The translations under genes and the position numbers were made by a program. Below, in pieces: positions 1-6,586 of a stretch of 6,586 nt of DNA; the stretch's first letter is position 1, and each line of letters starts with the position of its first letter. The notes beneath the pieces are model-generated. The model saw only the letters and a program-made list of their open reading frames with translations, searched no databases and had not been told where the DNA came from. Source of the stretch: an uncultured Muribaculaceae bacterium (GTDB lineage Bacteria; Bacteroidota; Bacteroidia; Bacteroidales; Muribaculaceae); assembly GCA_910586175.1 (NCBI GenBank), contig CAJUIJ010000140.1, forward strand, positions 1 to 6,586, written 5' to 3'.

Positions 1-2
1 GG

Positions 3-359
3 GCCTATCACAGTTATTTTGCATATTATCAAAACTCATCCGGCCAATGGGAAGAAAAGCAGCTAACTAATGATAATAGCAAAGCCAAAGGATCTATTAC
101 GATTGAGTCAAGTAACCGTAATTTTTTGATTCTTGCAAAAGATAACAATTATACAGGTTATTATGGTTGTCCTGGCAATTACACGATTACAGCTGTAAAT
201 GTTGGCGATAATTGGAATTCTCTATCTAATGCTAACAACAAGAAAGATTGGGTAGTTGTAGAAGCAGGAGAATATGATATTGAAGTTGAGCTTGAGAGCG
301 ACACTTGGGGTAATGCGCCATCTCAGTTCAAGATGACCAAGAAGTCTCAGGATTCAAAA
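3..359 (+). other. N-terminal module shared by both genes, + copy
   Basis: The segment runs from AYHSYFAYYQ at the edge to the ELESDTWGN...QFKMTKK end. It aligns with the right-edge segment of the - gene, including the AY start, the repeated Asn/Thr/Tyr strands, a V..AG.Y.IE strand and the closing QFKM. Beta-rich composition suggests an Ig-like or sandwich fold; this is inferred, and I recognise no named family. GC is low (35% over bases 1-180 by hand count). Confidence 0.6.
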
Positions 360-3029
360 GTCTTTTACTTAGGTGGCAAATGGATGGAAAATCAGAATGC
401 TGAATTGACTCAAAACACGATTCCTCTTTATGCCAACAGTGACTATACATTTACAGCAAGTGTAAATGATTACTTCCGCTTTTTCACGAAAAAAGCAGAC
501 GGAAGCATTGATGCATGGATTGGCCCCCAGGAAACTGTAAAATTAAATGATTCCAATACCGATGGTTCAACAACCTTTACTACCGGTGGTAATTCTAACA
601 CATTTGATTTTGAGGTAGCCGGAACATATACTATGCATATCGTGTCATATGATGGTAATAAGAGTGTTACTTTCACAATAAAGAAGAAAGAGGGTGGCGA
701 AATCGACCCGCCGGTAGTTGGTGACTCACCCTACAATTACTACCTGTACCTCAGAAGCAACGAATGGATTCCTTTTGAATACTCTGATGGTGTTTACTCA
801 TTGCATAAATCCGTTCAGAACAGGAACTTCTGTATAGTTGCCTTAGATAAGAACAAGACTCCGAATAGCAATAATGTTAGCGACCAGAAGATTTACACCA
901 ACACTGCAACTTTGGAGGCTGGCTCTAAGGACTATCCCTTAACTTTGAACAATACAGGAAACATTGAAAATAATCAGTTCTGGGGAGGCAATGTTGATGA
1001 TAGCGAATTTGAGCTGACTCTCGGCACTGACTATCTCCCGACATCTGTCAAAATCACTGTGCCGGAGAAAGAATACGTCCCGGCTGAAGATTACTACTTC
1101 ATTGGCGACCTGAACGACTGGTTCTCTACCGAGTTCTCGCAGATTGAGGGTGGTGCGACAAGCATGGAATTGTTTGATGCTGACAAGGAGAATTGGAAGT
1201 TCCGCAAGGCTGCTGCATCTGATTTGGTAGATGTAAACAGCGACTACCTGAGCGGTCTTGAAAGCCTTGATGGCTGGTATGTGTTTGACAAGTTCCCTAA
1301 AGTTGACGGCAAGATTACACTCAGCGGTCAGTTCCAGGTATCGAGTGGCGGTACACATGTTTGGTCAGGAGCCGAGGTCTTCGGTCTTTGCTACGACAAT
1401 GTCGCTCCTAAAGATAAAAATGATAATTACAACCTCAATATAAATGCTTCAAAGGATGTTCTGAAAACTCCAATCACAGCCGATGATATCACAAGCGGAA
1501 ATGTGTTCAAGAGCATTCACCGACGCGTGAATGGTCAGCCCAATGTATCGTTTGCAAACTTCCACCTTGACTGCAACGCAGTGGCAAACGCCAAGGTATT
1601 CTTCAAGCCAAACTTCGAAGGTAAGGCAGAACTTGTGGTTACCGGCGATCCGAAAAACTACTATGTGTTCTACTATGCCGGCGAAAACGGCCACAAGCCG
1701 GAGGGTTCTGACGTGACAGTGAATCATGAGGAAAATGGATCTGACAAGAAGATAACCGCAAAAATCAACTCCGGTAAGCCTAACACCAACAACTACTTCC
1801 TCCCCAGTATCTTGTATAATGTAGAGGTGCCTTCTGTAGATAAGGACGGCAATACAGTTGCTCATATGAATGTCGGCAATGGCATAGAGATGACGAAGAT
1901 TAAAAACTTCGCGACCGAATACTACTACAACGGCTCGGATGCTTTGGAGATTAAAAATCGTGTGGAGAAGCTTATGACTACTTATGGCATCGACAAGGAT
2001 GTAGCCGAAGGTCTCGTAAAGGGTTATCTTCCCAATGGCCGCGTTTGCTCTGACTTCTCTTATCTCTATATCACCAAGGTGCCTAACGGCTTCGAGAACC
2101 CCGCCGGATGGAAATACAACCTCAAGGTGAACAGCGAGGTCTATTCACCCGACAACGAGAAGAGCGTAGTTATCGCCACCAACCATATCTACTTCCTCAA
2201 GAATATCGGTGGTGTGGCAATCCATATCAACGATACCGAACTGATGAATTCCGACAAGCTGAAAGACTATGAGTCGAAGTATTACTATCGCGTGTACTAT
2301 TCAGCTTCTACCGCACAGACTGCTTCAACCGACGATTCTTACTCAATCCATGTGGTGGATCACTATGCCAACAATGTGATTGGAGAGGGGGGCGACAAGG
2401 AGATCTACAATTCCAAGGATACAAGCAAGCAGCGCAAGAAGACTCTCGTTGATTATAACGAGGCCGGTAATTGGGCTGTGAGCGATGCCGATGCTTATGG
2501 ATGGAAGGAACTGAACCCCGTGGCACCCGAAACCGAGGGTTACACTTGGCACAATGCCGTTGAAAACCACGGCAACTTCGAGAATGGCAAGGTGTGGCAC
2601 ATGAACCTTGTGGAGAAGGAGACAGAGATGGCCCGTCTGCTCGTTCCTGACCGCTACAACATGTCTTACGTTCAGATTCTGAGCATCCTCACTCCGAAGA
2701 ATGCCAAGAAGTCGGCTCCCCGCCGCGCAGCTGCCGCCAATACCGACGTAAACCTCAAGAACGTACTTGACGAGGCTCGCAACAATGGCGCAATCATCAG
2801 CTATGCTCCCGGTTCGCTCGACTTCGACAATGACGAGTATCACCACCCGTTGCAGGCTAACCACCTCTTCCGTGTGCTCACTGCCGACCAGAATGTATGG
2901 ACAGGTATAGAGAACATCGAGGATGACGTGATTACTGACGTCACCTTCCACTGTGTTCCCGATGAAGTCATCCTCGATGCTCTCGATGCCTGTCCATACG
3001 GCAGCATTGTTATCGAGTACATAGTATAG
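3..3029 (+). CDS. Large multi-module putative surface protein, 5'-partial, with abnormal 3' end
   Basis: The frame is open from the window edge to TAG at 3027-3029. A TTG at base 126 is not the real start, because upstream residues (AYHSYFAYYQ...) align with the partner gene on the other strand; the true start lies outside the window. Modules in order: N-terminal module (3-359), YLGG/FRF/WIGP module (360-680), acidic Pro-containing linker, YLYLRS module (732-1061), then a long C-terminal region from YYFIGDLNDW (1092) with KPNTNNYFLP, GFENPAGWKY, an Arg/Ala-rich stretch and WTGIENIEDD. No catalytic motif was recognised. The beta-rich, aromatic modules resemble SusE/SusF-like glycan-binding surface proteins of Bacteroidetes, but that is inference. 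Credible coding ends near 2942; the last 29 codons are antisense to the partner gene and do not look native. The C-terminal tail expected after the 'TGIE' segment in such proteins is missing. Confidence is high for coding and low for function. Confidence 0.85.
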   Translation, partial: AYHSYFAYYQNSSGQWEEKQLTNDNSKAKGSITIESSNRNFLILAKDNNYTGYYGCPGNYTITAVNVGDNWNSLSNANNKKDWVVVEAGEYDIEVELESDTWGNAPSQFKMTKKSQDSKVFYLGGKWMENQNAELTQNTIPLYANSDYTFTASVNDYFRFFTKKADGSIDAWIGPQETVKLNDSNTDGSTTFTTGGNSNTFDFEVAGTYTMHIVSYDGNKSVTFTIKKKEGGEIDPPVVGDSPYNYYLYLRSNEWIPFEYSDGVYSLHKSVQNRNFCIVALDKNKTPNSNNVSDQKIYTNTATLEAGSKDYPLTLNNTGNIENNQFWGGNVDDSEFELTLGTDYLPTSVKITVPEKEYVPAEDYYFIGDLNDWFSTEFSQIEGGATSMELFDADKENWKFRKAAASDLVDVNSDYLSGLESLDGWYVFDKFPKVDGKITLSGQFQVSSGGTHVWSGAEVFGLCYDNVAPKDKNDNYNLNINASKDVLKTPITADDITSGNVFKSIHRRVNGQPNVSFANFHLDCNAVANAKVFFKPNFEGKAELVVTGDPKNYYVFYYAGENGHKPEGSDVTVNHEENGSDKKITAKINSGKPNTNNYFLPSILYNVEVPSVDKDGNTVAHMNVGNGIEMTKIKNFATEYYYNGSDALEIKNRVEKLMTTYGIDKDVAEGLVKGYLPNGRVCSDFSYLYITKVPNGFENPAGWKYNLKVNSEVYSPDNEKSVVIATNHIYFLKNIGGVAIHINDTELMNSDKLKDYESKYYYRVYYSASTAQTASTDDSYSIHVVDHYANNVIGEGGDKEIYNSKDTSKQRKKTLVDYNEAGNWAVSDADAYGWKELNPVAPETEGYTWHNAVENHGNFENGKVWHMNLVEKETEMARLLVPDRYNMSYVQILSILTPKNAKKSAPRRAAAANTDVNLKNVLDEARNNGAIISYAPGSLDFDNDEYHHPLQANHLFRVLTADQNVWTGIENIEDDVITDVTFHCVPDEVILDALDACPYGSIVIEYIV
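360..680 (+). repeat. YLGG/FRF/WIGP module of the + gene
   Basis: About 107 residues: opening VFYLGGKW, a central YFRFF strand, DAWIGP, then T.GGNSN..DFEVAGTYTMHI and a closing VTFTIKKK. The landmarks and their order match the LYLGADFKGN module of the - gene (FRF, WIGP, TIGKSN, closing KFTLTY), and more loosely LYIGGSYKGG. It is followed by a charged, Pro-containing linker (681-731). The style is like the tandem binding domains of SusE/SusF-type proteins (inference). Confidence 0.6.
732..1061 (+). repeat. YLYLRS module of the + gene
   Basis: About 110 residues: YNYYLYLRSNEW, then FEYSDGVYSL, and a closing FELTLGTDYLPTSVKITVP. It matches the DYYFMRSRDW module of the - gene, which has LEFKDGVATL and closes FVITLGDDKLPKDITITTP. 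In the + gene it lies after the YLGG module; in the - gene the counterpart lies before the YLGG-type modules, so the order differs. Confidence 0.6.
1092..2942 (+). other. Shared C-terminal region, + copy
   Basis: About 617 residues, collinear with the - gene copy and almost the same length. Landmarks in order: YYFIGDLNDW, WKFRKA, WYVFDKFP, LSGQFQVSSGG, FHLDCNAVANAKVFFKP, YYVFYYAGENG, KPNTNNYFLP (1776-1805), LPNGR, GFENPAGWKY (2088-2117), HIYFLKN, YYYRVYYSA, APRRAAAAN (2715-2741), FDNDEYHHPLQ, WTGIENIEDD. The first stretch resembles glycan-binding 'VGDxNxW' domains; I do not recognise the rest as a named family. It is GC-rich (57% over 2701-2880 by hand count). Confidence 0.65.
2343..2936 (-). 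other. Antisense read-through of the - frame, not a genuine coding region
   Basis: Past the central palindrome the - strand frame stays open for about 198 codons to TGA at 2345-2343. Every codon here is the exact reverse complement of a + gene codon, so a stop can arise only where the + gene uses TCA, TTA or CTA. The GC-richer 3' part of the + gene rarely uses these. The predicted tail is rich in Val, Ile and Leu and looks membrane-like, which is what complementing hydrophilic codons produces. The + strand here encodes residues conserved with the paralogue, so the + strand is the real gene. If the join exists in the cell, this stretch would be translated as a junk tail. Confidence 0.8.
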
Positions 3030-3071
3030 GTGGTTACCCTGGAGCGGGTGGTGGAATTTGTCGTTGTCGAA
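2823..3071. repeat. Imperfect inverted repeat formed by the 3' ends of the two genes
   Basis: Arms 2823-2927 and 2967-3071 are each 105 bp with no gaps. They match at 77 of 105 positions by hand count (about 73%), with a 39-bp spacer at 2928-2966. The longest perfect pairs I found are CATCGAGGATGAC (2915-2927 with 2967-2979) and GTATGGACAGG (2895-2905 with 2989-2999). The arms encode FDNDEYHHPLQANHL...WTGIENIEDD and FDNDKFHHPLQGNHL...WTGIESIEDD. The repeat is therefore explained by protein homology. It is not a terminator: it lies inside coding sequence and has no T-tract. The repeat centre (2947) is offset from the palindrome centre because the - gene carries five extra residues after IEDD. 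Confidence 0.85.
2936..2943. other. Palindromic junction TGACGTCA between two inverted paralogues
   Basis: The 8-bp perfect palindrome overlaps Asp-Val codons (GAC GTC) in both genes in the same phase: ...VITDV on the + strand and ...NTVEGDV on the - strand. Both follow closely after the conserved IEDD. Left of it the + strand is convincingly coding, and right of it the - strand is. Homology to the two proteins stops being sensible when either frame crosses it. Because a palindrome reads the same on both strands, copies at matching places in convergent genes form direct repeats. A deletion or template switch there would give exactly this structure. Confidence 0.7.
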
Positions 3072-4784
3072 CGAAAGCTCACCCGGCTCGATACTCACGT
3101 GGTCGGCCTTATCGAGTGCAACTGTCATGTCGGGAGCTTCGGTTGTCGCGATTTCAGATCCTTCAGCTGCACGAGCGGCCTTCATACGCATAGGGTTATC
3201 AGCATTGTCTTTCTTGAAGTAGCAAGCGAGAATCTGAATGTAGGCGTTGCTGAGTTCCTTGGGGATGCGCTGACGACGCATGCGGTCAGAACTCTGCACC
3301 CAGCAGATGTGCCATTTCCTATCTTCTTCAACTTTGCCGGAAAGGTTACCCTCTTCGATTTTCCATTTATCACCTTTGTCCAACATTTCCTGTGAGATAG
3401 TGGCATTCACTTCCTCTGGTGAAGCATATGCGTTGAGCGGCTTCCATCCGAACTCGAGGTTGCGGCCTGTCTCCTGAAGGGTCGGCTTACGTGCATCGAC
3501 ACCTGACTTATATGCTGTGTGCTCTTCTTCGATGATATTGCCCGGCATATGCTTGGCTATCTTGATCTCATAGCTGTTGCCATCCGCTGAAGGTGTGGAG
3601 TAATAGACGCGATAGTAATACTGCACGTCAAACTCGCTCATTGGAGTCTTCTCACCTGTCTCATCATCTTCCACATAGTATTTATCTGTCATGAACTCGT
3701 CATCGTTGACATGTACGCTCACACCGTTGATGGTGGGCATGAAGTAGATGTGGTTGCATGCGATTGCCACAGGCTTTTGGAGGTCGTCGCGGCTGAATGC
3801 CTTGGGGAGCGAGAGGGTGTACTTCCAACCTGCGGGATTCTCGAAGCCGGCAGGGATACGGGCAATGTATAGATGCTCGAACGAACCTACCAAACGACCG
3901 TTGGGGAGCACCCCTTCATTGGCTATCTTATCTGCTACAACGTCGTCAATGCCGAGTCCTGTCAGGTAAGTATATATTTCTTCAGGAGAATAGTCATTTC
4001 TCTTGAATTTCTCAACCTTTATAAGTTTAGCACCCTCCTCTGAATACATGTGCTTATTGGCTGCGTTGCCACATGAATTCATTGTGTAGTTAGGAATTTT
4101 ATCATTCCCAAATTTTACACCCGGAAGGAAGTAGTTGTTTGTATTGGGTTTACCCTCATTGATCTTGGCTATAACTTCATCATCACCGCCATCGTTTTTT
4201 GTATTTGCATAGAACACGAAGAAATGACGGGGACGGCCTGAAATTATTATGTCAGGATTGTCGCCGGGCTTGAAGTAAATTTTAGCATCCGCCACAGCGT
4301 TGCACTCCATATGGAAGTTAGGGAATGTGCCCCCTGTGCCAACAGGTCGCTTCTGAATACCTAAACCTTTCTCCGAGAACTTAATGTTACCGGTAATCAT
4401 ATCATCTGTGATACGAGTTTTGTGGTATTCCTTAATTCTCCAGTGATTATCCTGGTGGTTAGGGTCATTATCATTGTCATCTTTCTTATTCCAATTATCT
4501 GCGGTCATAGATGTGCCATGTCCATACACATCGGCATTAGTCCATATATTCACGCTTCCACCGCTTGAAATCTGGAACTGGCCTGAGAGCTGCTTGCCGG
4601 GGAAACCGTCAAATACATACCAGTCGGTATCAACACCCTCAGGCTTTTCGTCAGTATCTTTCACCTTGCGGAATTTCCATGCATCGCGCTCGGCCAAGAA
4701 CTTGCCCATGTTGACTTCTTTTGGGGCAGTCGGGTCTTCAAATTCCAGAGAATACCAGTCATTCATGTCGCCCACGAAGTAGTA
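2937..4784 (-). other. Shared C-terminal region, - copy
   Basis: About 616 residues with the same ordered landmarks as the + copy: YYFVGDMNDWY, WKFRKV, WYVFDGFP, LSGQFQISSGG, FHMECNAVADAKIYFKP, HFFVFYA, KPNTNNYFLP (4122-4151), LPNGR, GFENPAGWKY (3819-3848), HIYFMPT, YYYRVYYST, a Met/Arg/Ala-rich stretch and HHPLQGNHLYYVL...WTGIESIEDD. Several blocks are near identical while the links diverge. These are old paralogues, not a recent duplication. The retained Cys in CNAVA is conserved in both. Confidence 0.65.
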
Positions 4785-6584
4785 GGGAGTGTCATTCTCA
4801 ACTTCCTCTATATAAGTAAGCGTGAACTTCACCTCAAAATCGTTCCAGCTTGTCACTTGAAGTTCGTATACACCGTTATTTTTCACAGTATATACCTGAT
4901 TGCTTTTGCCAATAGTGTATGCTCCCTGGTTGTTCGACATTGAGAGATGAATATCCTCATTAGTTGACGGGCCTATCCAATGATTGTCAGCCGTGCCAAA
5001 CTCCCTGTTTGAGAAACGGAACATGCCCCCGTCGTTGCTATATTTTGTGAAGCGCACCTTGGTGAATTTGTCGTCATTGTCAAGCTGAAAGTCAGGAGAT
5101 GTAAGGTTGCCTTTGAAGTCTGCACCGAGGTAGAGGTGCTTCTGCGGCTCCTGATAAGTCATTGTGAACTTCACGGTCTTTGCACTTTCATTGTACTCAT
5201 TTATTGAGATAGTGTAAGTGCCTACTTCCTTAAACTCGTATACTTGATCTCTCGCCACGGCAGTCAGCTCATATAAGCCGTTACAATGATCATTGGGTAT
5301 AATAGTCCAGTTACTGTTATTTCCAGTATTTGCACCGATTTTATTTTTATCTTTATCGTAGAAACGGAATTGCTTTCCGGCCTCAGGGACTACAATCTTA
5401 TAATCACCATATTTGCCGGTAGACGCATTGCCGGGTATTTGAGCCGGATTATCCCAATTTCCACCCTTGTAGCTACCACCTATATATAGAGCTGGAAGTT
5501 CAGCTTCTATTTCAGGAGTGGTGATGGTGATATCCTTCGGAAGTTTATCATCCCCAAGAGTGATTACAAATGTGTAATTGCCACCCTTGTTGGGGAGTAT
5601 GATGTTCACATTGTTGCCTTTTACCAAAGTATATTTGTTTGTGCCGGCTGCAATCGCTTTACCATCGTTGGCTATTATATACCAACCTTCTTGCGAACCA
5701 TCACTTTGTTTGTTGACACTGATACCGAACTGACCGTTTGCGTTCATGTTGCGGGTGAGAGTGGCGACGCCGTCTTTGAACTCGAGTTTCTCGGGGTTAT
5801 TCCAGTCGCGGCTACGCATGAAATAGTAATCGTATTCAGATGTTGTCACATCACCACCACTGCCAGCAGTGGTTACGGTAAATACAGCAGGAGACTTCGA
5901 GAAATCAACTTTGAAAACGTATTCACCGGCAGCAAGTTTCCATGTGCTTGAATCTCCTGTACCGGCTGCCCATGCCTTAACGTTGGATGTTACAACGTTA
6001 TTTGTCAAAGTTAAAGTTTCCGAACCATCTTTAGCATCATCTGAAACGGGTCCATAACGGAGTCCGGAATTCACCGTGGTCCAATCATCATTGTTAGATC
6101 CTTTATTTTCAGCGAAACTGAAACTACTTTCTTGTTTTAAAGTCACCGACTTTGTGAAGACTCCATTATTGGGAGCACCCATGTCAATCGGACTGCTCGC
6201 ATCCCACTCGTTGCCAATACCAAACAAATAAAGATTTGACGGAGCAGACGAAACATCGCCACCTTGAGAGGCAGAATACATCTTGAATTGCTTGGGTTTT
6301 GAGTCACTCTCGACTTCAAGCTCAATGGTATATGTGCCGGCAGTTTTTACTATATAATGAGTTCTATCATTCTGAGTGAGAGCATTCCATCCGGTAGTAG
6401 AAATGTTCTTGTCTGAGGCATTCCGGGAACATGCAAAATAATCATTGTTTGCTTTTATTTCAAGCTGATTAGAATCACTCGTAGTAGTGATTTGGCATGT
6501 ATAATTACCATTAGCCTGCTTTACAAGTATTGGCTGCTGCCAACCATTGCCAGTGTTGTAATTGACACTGTAAGTATCGTAGGC
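2937..6584 (-). CDS. Large multi-module putative surface protein, paralogue of the + gene, partial at both ends
   Basis: The frame is open from the right edge. An ATG at 6281-6279 is internal: the 101 codons upstream have no stop and align with the + gene (AYDTYSVNYN against AYHSYFAYYQ; ELEVESD...QFKM in both). Modules in order: N-terminal (6584-6250), LYLFGIGNEW (6239-5871), DYYFMRSRDW (5834-5517), LYIGGSYKGG (5495-5154), LYLGADFKGN (5138-4812), then the shared C-terminal region from YYFVGDMNDW (4784). That region has LSGQFQISSGG, CNAVADAKIYFKP, KPNTNNYFLP, GFENPAGWKY, YYYRVYYS, HHPLQGNHL and WTGIESIEDD. About 1216 credible residues are present. I end the gene at the central palindrome because the continuing frame, to a stop at 2343-2345, is only the complement of the + gene. 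No enzyme motif is visible. The role is probably secreted or cell-surface, perhaps glycan binding; this is inferred from the beta-rich module style and is not demonstrated. Confidence 0.85.
4812..5138 (-). repeat. LYLGADFKGN module of the - gene
   Basis: About 109 residues: HLYLGADFKGN, MFRFSNREFG, HWIGPSTNED, GKSNQVYTVKNNGVYELQV, closing VKFTLTY. It is the closest match to the + gene's single YLGG module, sharing FRF, WIGP and the SN-x-V strand. It leads directly through a short Glu-rich linker into the shared C-terminal region. Confidence 0.55.
5154..5495 (-). repeat. LYIGGSYKGG module of the - gene
   Basis: About 114 residues: ALYIGGSYKGGNW, QFRFYDKD, NSNWTIIP, VYEFKEVGTYTISI, closing VKFTMTYQEPQ. 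It is a tandem relative of the next module: both have a YxGG/A opening, a central FRF strand and a KFTxTY end. Confidence 0.55.
5517..5834 (-). repeat. DYYFMRSRDW module of the - gene
   Basis: About 106 residues from YDYYFMRSRDW through KLEFKDGVATLTRN and NGQFGISVN to TLGDDKLPKDITI. It is related to the + gene's YLYLRS module, with the best agreement in the opening aromatic strand and in the closing LG-D-LP--ITI segment. Confidence 0.55.
5871..6239 (-). repeat. LYLFGIGNEW module of the - gene
   Basis: About 123 residues opening NLYLFGIGNEWD, with SFSFAENKG in the middle, an LAAGEYVFKVDFS strand and a closing AVFTVTT, followed by a Gly/Ser-rich linker. No counterpart is visible in the + gene, which passes straight from its N-terminal module to the YLGG module. 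The opening resembles SusE/SusF-type domain starts (inference). Confidence 0.5.
6250..6584 (-). other. N-terminal module shared by both genes, - copy
   Basis: This encodes AYDTYSVNYN at the edge through a V-TAGTYTIELEVESD strand to KPKQFKM. It is the counterpart of the first module of the + gene and shows that the - gene's ATG at 6281 is internal. GC over 6361-6540 is about 39% by hand count, well below the gene's 3' end. Confidence 0.6.
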
Positions 6585-6586
6585 GA

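Noticed and set aside
126..128. TTG at 126 as the start of the + gene
   Set aside because: It is inside a strand conserved with the partner gene, has no ribosome-binding site of note, and the frame is open and homologous upstream.
2343..2900. Transmembrane domain at the C-terminus of the - protein
   Set aside because: The Val/Ile/Leu-rich tail results from reverse-complementing hydrophilic codons of the + gene; nothing independent supports it.
2895..2999. Rho-independent bidirectional terminator between convergent genes
   Set aside because: The stem is built from conserved coding sequence of both genes and has no T-tract on either strand.
2823..3071. Inverted repeats of an invertible promoter or mobile element
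   Set aside because: The arms encode the same protein segment in both genes at about 73% identity, there is no recombinase or transposase in the window, and no promoter lies between them.
3030..3969. Several short + strand open frames over the - gene (for example 3030-3395 and 3748-3969), and short - strand frames over the + gene
   Set aside because: They lie opposite or out of frame to conserved coding sequence, lack ribosome-binding sites, and give compositionally odd peptides without recognisable motifs.
2343..6281. A single complete - strand gene of 1312 codons beginning at the ATG at 6281
   Set aside because: The frame is open and homologous upstream to the window edge, so the ATG is internal. 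The part below 2937 is only the complement of the conserved + gene.
3..6584. CRISPR array, diversity-generating retroelement, tRNA or rRNA
   Set aside because: No short regularly spaced repeats, reverse transcriptase motif, clover-leaf or rRNA-like sequence was found. The repeats present are divergent protein modules.

Overview
The window is almost entirely coding and holds two large, related, incomplete genes that face each other tail to tail. Aromatic- and Asn-rich beta-sandwich-like modules (YLGG, FRF, VGDxNDW), Ala/Arg-rich linkers near the C-terminus and a 'WTGIExIEDD' end segment suggest a gut Bacteroidales bacterium. Muribaculaceae or Prevotella-like is my best guess, by resemblance only. 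No RNA gene, insertion sequence, CRISPR, promoter or terminator is visible.

Layout: (1) On the + strand, one frame is open from the left edge (base 3) to a stop at 3027-3029. It encodes an N-terminal module, a YLGG module, a YLYLRS module, then a C-terminal region of about 617 residues starting at base 1092. (2) On the - strand, one frame is open from the right edge (base 6584) down to the middle of the window. It encodes an equivalent N-terminal module, four further modules, and a matching C-terminal region of about 616 residues (4784 down to 2937). Both proteins lack their N-termini, so signal peptides cannot be judged. They look like secreted or surface multi-module proteins, perhaps carbohydrate-binding (SusE/SusF-like), but no enzyme signature is visible.

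The unusual part is the centre. The two paralogues meet at an 8-bp palindrome, TGACGTCA (2936-2943), where each has Asp-Val codons GAC GTC in the same phase. No intergenic DNA, no native stop codon and no C-terminal tail remains on either side. The + frame runs 29 codons into the antisense of its partner before a stop. The - frame runs about 198 codons into the antisense of the + gene before a stop at 2343-2345. The simplest reading is that both genes lost their 3' ends at one inverted junction. This could be a real deletion between convergent paralogues, for which the palindrome would act as a direct repeat, or a chimera made during amplification or assembly. The sequence alone cannot decide between these.

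A second point is that the paralogues share their ends but carry different numbers and orders of internal modules, so the family appears to evolve by domain shuffling. The two window edges also fall at homologous codons of the two genes.
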